The translations under genes and the position numbers were made by a program. A model generated the notes under the pieces. It worked only from the letters and a program-made list of their open reading frames with translations, was not told where the DNA came from and ran no database searches. Shown in pieces: positions 53,557-64,000 of a DNA stretch of 64,000 bases. This stretch comes from Mesostigma viride (Eukaryota > Streptophyta > Mesostigmatophyceae > Mesostigmatales > Mesostigmataceae): the NCBI GenBank assembly GCA_009746045.1, contig RPFO01000127.1, positions 986,050 to 1,050,049 on the forward strand. The letters run 5' to 3'. Position 1 is the first letter of the stretch; every line of letters begins with the position of its first letter.

Positions 53557-54660
53557 AATTAATTAATTAGGAACATAACTCCGTTGGGAGTATCTGTAGC
53601 ACATAGCCCTTGAGAAGGGGCAGATGGCCTTTAATACATTCTATGCTACTTCCTGCAAGGGTGGGAATGTAAGCTACCCTTGCTATAGGTGCACCAGGGC
53701 ACCTGCACCCTCATGATCTATCACGCTAATAGATCATGTCATGGCCAGCTAAGGGGGAGCATGTCATGTGGGGGAAGATCATCATGGCTATACAAGAGCT
53801 AGGGCATGGCTTCTCGACAGAGAGCATCTCTCTGCATGGCATAGCATGGCTAAATTCTTAATGCAACATCCATGGGGGTCCCACTATAGGCAGGGCTTGT
53901 CTAAATTCTGAAGGCATCATCCATGCGGGCCATTATGGGCGCACATGCGCGTGGGCCACATGCTAGGCTAAGCTTGACTAATCTGCACTACTGGTATATA
54001 TTCCCTAGTCTGAGGTGGCAGGAGGGGCCTGCCAGGGCTTGTGGTCAACGTGGATGACCGCCCCCCTCCAGTATACCGCGGCTTCCCCCTTGCGCTCTGC
54101 CGGAGCTGAAGGTAGGTCGGCCATAGCTCGCGTCGCCGCTGTTGCTGGGCCAGGGTCAAGTCGTCGTCGATCCAGCGTGAAGCGAGTCTCCGAGAGCTTC
54201 TTGCGGCATTTAAGGAACGCCAGCTTGTCCGCCATGTACTTAAAGGTGAGGAGCACGGGTGCCGGGCCAGCCTTCCTCCCCGCGCGGGGGAGGCGGACAG
54301 CCGACATGTCCAGCTCACCAGTGAGTAGCATGGGGGCAAACATGTCGCGCTTAAATGCCTCAAGAAGGCTCGTGGAGGTCTCACCTGCCGGCTGGTCGAA
54401 GTGCTTGACGATGACATTGTGGCTGCGCCTGGCGATGTCGGCTTTCTCGCGAAGGTCGAGGGCTTGTTGCTTGAGTTGTGCCGCGATGGTGGAGGTGGTG
54501 GAGGTGGTGTGATGCTTAAGCAAGTCCCAGGTGGAGGGAGCATCGCCGGCCGGGCCAGCAGGTGCCGACTGGGCGCCGATGTCCTTCACCGCCTGGGCGG
54601 TGAGGCCGGCGGTGTCATGCAAGCACTCAAGCTAGGGCGGTGGCGGTGGCTTGAAGGCGT
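53557..54660 (-). mobile_element. LINE ORF1-type unit (family D), antisense, best preserved
   Basis: Minus frame 54622-54005: LKHHTTSTTSTIAAQLKQQA, NVIVKHFDQPAGETSTSLLE, PVLLTFKYMADKLAFLKCRK (RRM-like core) and EAAVYWRGAVIHVDHKPW. The 3' UTR 54000-53580 and a TTAATTAATTAATTAG tail at 53557-53572 follow directly, with no ORF2. Confidence 0.75.
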
Positions 54661-55302
54661 TGGTCGAGGTCGAGGAGGATATAATAGTTGTCTCCTTGAT
54701 ATTATAGCTCGGCATAGCCACTTAGCTCTAGCTGTTTAGATTCTATGTGATTGCATTTTCAGCCATGGCTTATTGTCAAGGAGACAACCTATTGTGGCCA
54801 TGTGCTAGCGCCTTAGCCAACGTCTTGAACCCACCTTACGGCCTGTGCGTCAGCCTACTTACGGTACTGCATGGTTGGATTGCACAGACAGTGATCAACA
54901 TTGCGCCCCGGCACCCTTCTGGGGAGAGAGCGCTCTGTGGCCTGCCCACTTATTTGTGGCAGCGAGAGAAGCTCCGCCCCCCCCTTCCTCATTGTGTATA
55001 GGGGTTAAGAAGGTTCCTTTACTCTGTGCACCCACGTGACGCAGTCACGTGCTAATTAATTAACTGGTCAATAGATAATTACTATTAATGAGTTATATAT
55101 TTCTTGCCCAGACCTGGTTGCCATGAATTGATATACAGTGCTCCGAGGGTCCTAATTCCAAGTTCTATAATGTAGGTTGACCAGCCTACGCATGTGTACT
55201 AATCAGACGCAGATACATCGACCGCTGCGCTCGTTTTGCGGCATTCATAGCGACCCTCTGACGAAGCAAATAGGTAATTAAATAGTAGCATTACTATTTC
55301 CC
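54661..55302. other. Intergenic, with a fifth copy of the CACGTGACGCAGTCACGTG palindrome
   Basis: The palindrome at about 55024-55042 is followed by CTAATTAATTAA, another family C-type end in plus orientation. No gene supported. Confidence 0.5.
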
Positions 55303-62658
<7,356 letters not shown>

Positions 62659-62687
62659 CTGCAACAAGTGCGCGAAAGGTGAGACAT

Positions 62688-64000
62688 GGCACAGGGGTAT
62701 AACATAGTGGTAAGGTGAGACATGGCACAGGGGTATAACATAGTGGTAAGGTGAGACATGGCACAGGGGTATAACATAGTGGTAAGGTGAGACATGGCAC
62801 AGGGGTATAGCATAGTGGTAAGGTGAGACATGGCACAGGGGTATAACATAGTGGTAAGGTGAGACATGGCACAGGGGTATAACATAGTGGTAAGGTGAGA
62901 CATGGCACAGGGGTATAACATAGTGGTAAGGTGAGACATGGCACAGGGGTATAACATAGTGGTAAGGTGAGACATGGCACAGGGGTAGAACATAGTGGTA
63001 AGGTGAGACATGGCACAGGGGTAGAACATAGTGGTAAGGTGAGACATGGCACAGGTAAGGTGAGACACGGCACAGGGGTATAACATAGTGGTAAGGTGAG
63101 ACATGGCACAGGTAAGGTGAGACATGGCACAGGGGTAGAACATAGTGGTAAGGTGAGACATGGCACAGGGGTATAACATAGTGGTGAGGTGAGACATGGC
63201 ACAGGGGTATAACATAGTGGTGAGGTGAGACATGGCACAGGGGTATAACATAGTGGTGAGGTGAGACATGGCACAGGGGTATAACATAGTGGTGAGGTGA
63301 GACATGGCACAGGGGTATAACATAGTGGTGAGGTGAGACATGGCACAGGGGTATAACATAGTGGTGAGGTGAGACATGGCACAGGGGTATAACATAGTGG
63401 TAAGGTGAGACATGGCACAGGGGTAGAACATAGTGGTAAGGTGAGACATGGCACAGGGGTATAACATAGTGGTGAGGTGAGACATGGCACAGGGGTATAA
63501 CATAGTGGTGAGGTGAGACATGGCACAGGGGTAGAACATAGTGGTAAGGTGAGACATGGCACAGGGGTATAACATAGTGGTGAGGTGAGACATGGCACAG
63601 GGGTATAACATAGTGGTAAGGTGAGACATGGCACAGGGGTATAACATAGTGGTGAGGTGAGACATGGCACAGGGGTAGAACATAGTGGTAAGGTGAGACA
63701 TGGCACAGGGGTAGAACATAGTGGTGAGGTGAGACATGGCACAGGGGTAGAACATAGTGGTGAGGTGAGACATGGCACAGGGGTATAACATAGTGGTAAG
63801 GTGAGACATGGCACAGGGGTATAACATAGTGGTAAGGTGAGACATGGCACAGGTGAGGTGAGACATGGCACAGGGGTATAACATAGTGGTGAGGTGAGAC
63901 ATGGCACAGGGGTAGAACATAGTGGTGAGGTGAGACATGGCACAGGGGTAGAACATAGTGGTAAGGTGAGACATGGCACAGGGGTATAACATAGTGGTAA
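62688..64000. repeat. 36-bp minisatellite, ~36 copies, running off the window
   Basis: Unit GTGAGACATGGCACAGGGGT followed by ATAACATAGTGGTAAG. Variants are limited to TATAAC/TAGAAC and GGTAAG/GGTGAG, plus three short units lacking the middle (near 63055, 63110, 63855). It lies in the INTU intron directly upstream of exon 62658-62525. The 500-codon antisense ORFs through it come from a repeat length that is a multiple of three. Confidence 0.97.

Noticed and set aside
55024..55042. CACGTG palindromes as G-box regulatory sites
   Set aside because: They occur as paired halves of one LINE-terminal palindrome with a TTAA tail at five places, not in front of genes.
62688..64000. CRISPR-like regular spacing of a 36-bp unit
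   Set aside because: There are no unique spacers; the whole unit repeats head to tail. The window is eukaryotic.

Overview
The window looks like nuclear DNA of a flagellated, probably green-lineage, alga. The reasons are: spliced GT-AG genes; proteins full of simple-sequence insertions; a degenerate CCCTAAA (plant/algal-type) telomere-like array inside an intron; a nuclear copy of mitochondrial atp9 plus small-subunit rRNA; and a gene for the ciliary CPLANE protein Inturned. The taxon cannot be fixed further from sequence alone.

Layout. (1) About 0-14.4 kb, plus strand: the 3' part of a large multi-exon gene whose conserved segments match the B-block-binding subunit of TFIIIC (GTF3C1/TFIIIC220-like). 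Its introns carry tandem repeats, a telomere-like array and a mitochondrial insertion. (2) 14.4-27 kb: a graveyard of non-LTR retrotransposon (LINE) pieces, with a 2.15-kb hAT-like DNA element nested in one of them. (3) 27-31 kb: an intact intron-less SAM-dependent methyltransferase gene on the minus strand and a 432-codon repeat-bearing ORF, lying between two inverted copies of one LINE RT segment. A very large hexanucleotide array follows the ORF. (4) 31-55 kb: more LINE ORF1 and ORF2 pieces. A complete Copia-like LTR retrotransposon (38140-45965, LTRs apparently identical) is inserted in an ORF1-type LINE unit, and a paralogue of that unit at 50.7 kb preserves the empty site. (5) 55.3-62.7 kb, minus strand: nine exons of an Inturned (INTU) homologue, 5'-incomplete, with huge microsatellites in its introns. 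A 36-bp minisatellite of about 36 units fills 62.7-64 kb.

The two large host genes converge on a repeat-filled interval of about 41 kb. The most unusual system is the LTR element. Its pol appears ordered integrase - protease - RT - RNase H instead of the Copia order protease - integrase - RT - RNase H. It has an extra ORF before gag and a GDD rather than a VDD/ADD RT motif. The second unusual theme is the LINE population. Several families share a 3' terminal hairpin followed by a tetranucleotide tail, (TTAA)n or (ACTT)n. They have left insertions as short as 39-54 bp with clean target-site duplications, and ORF1 and ORF2 never appear joined in one unit here.
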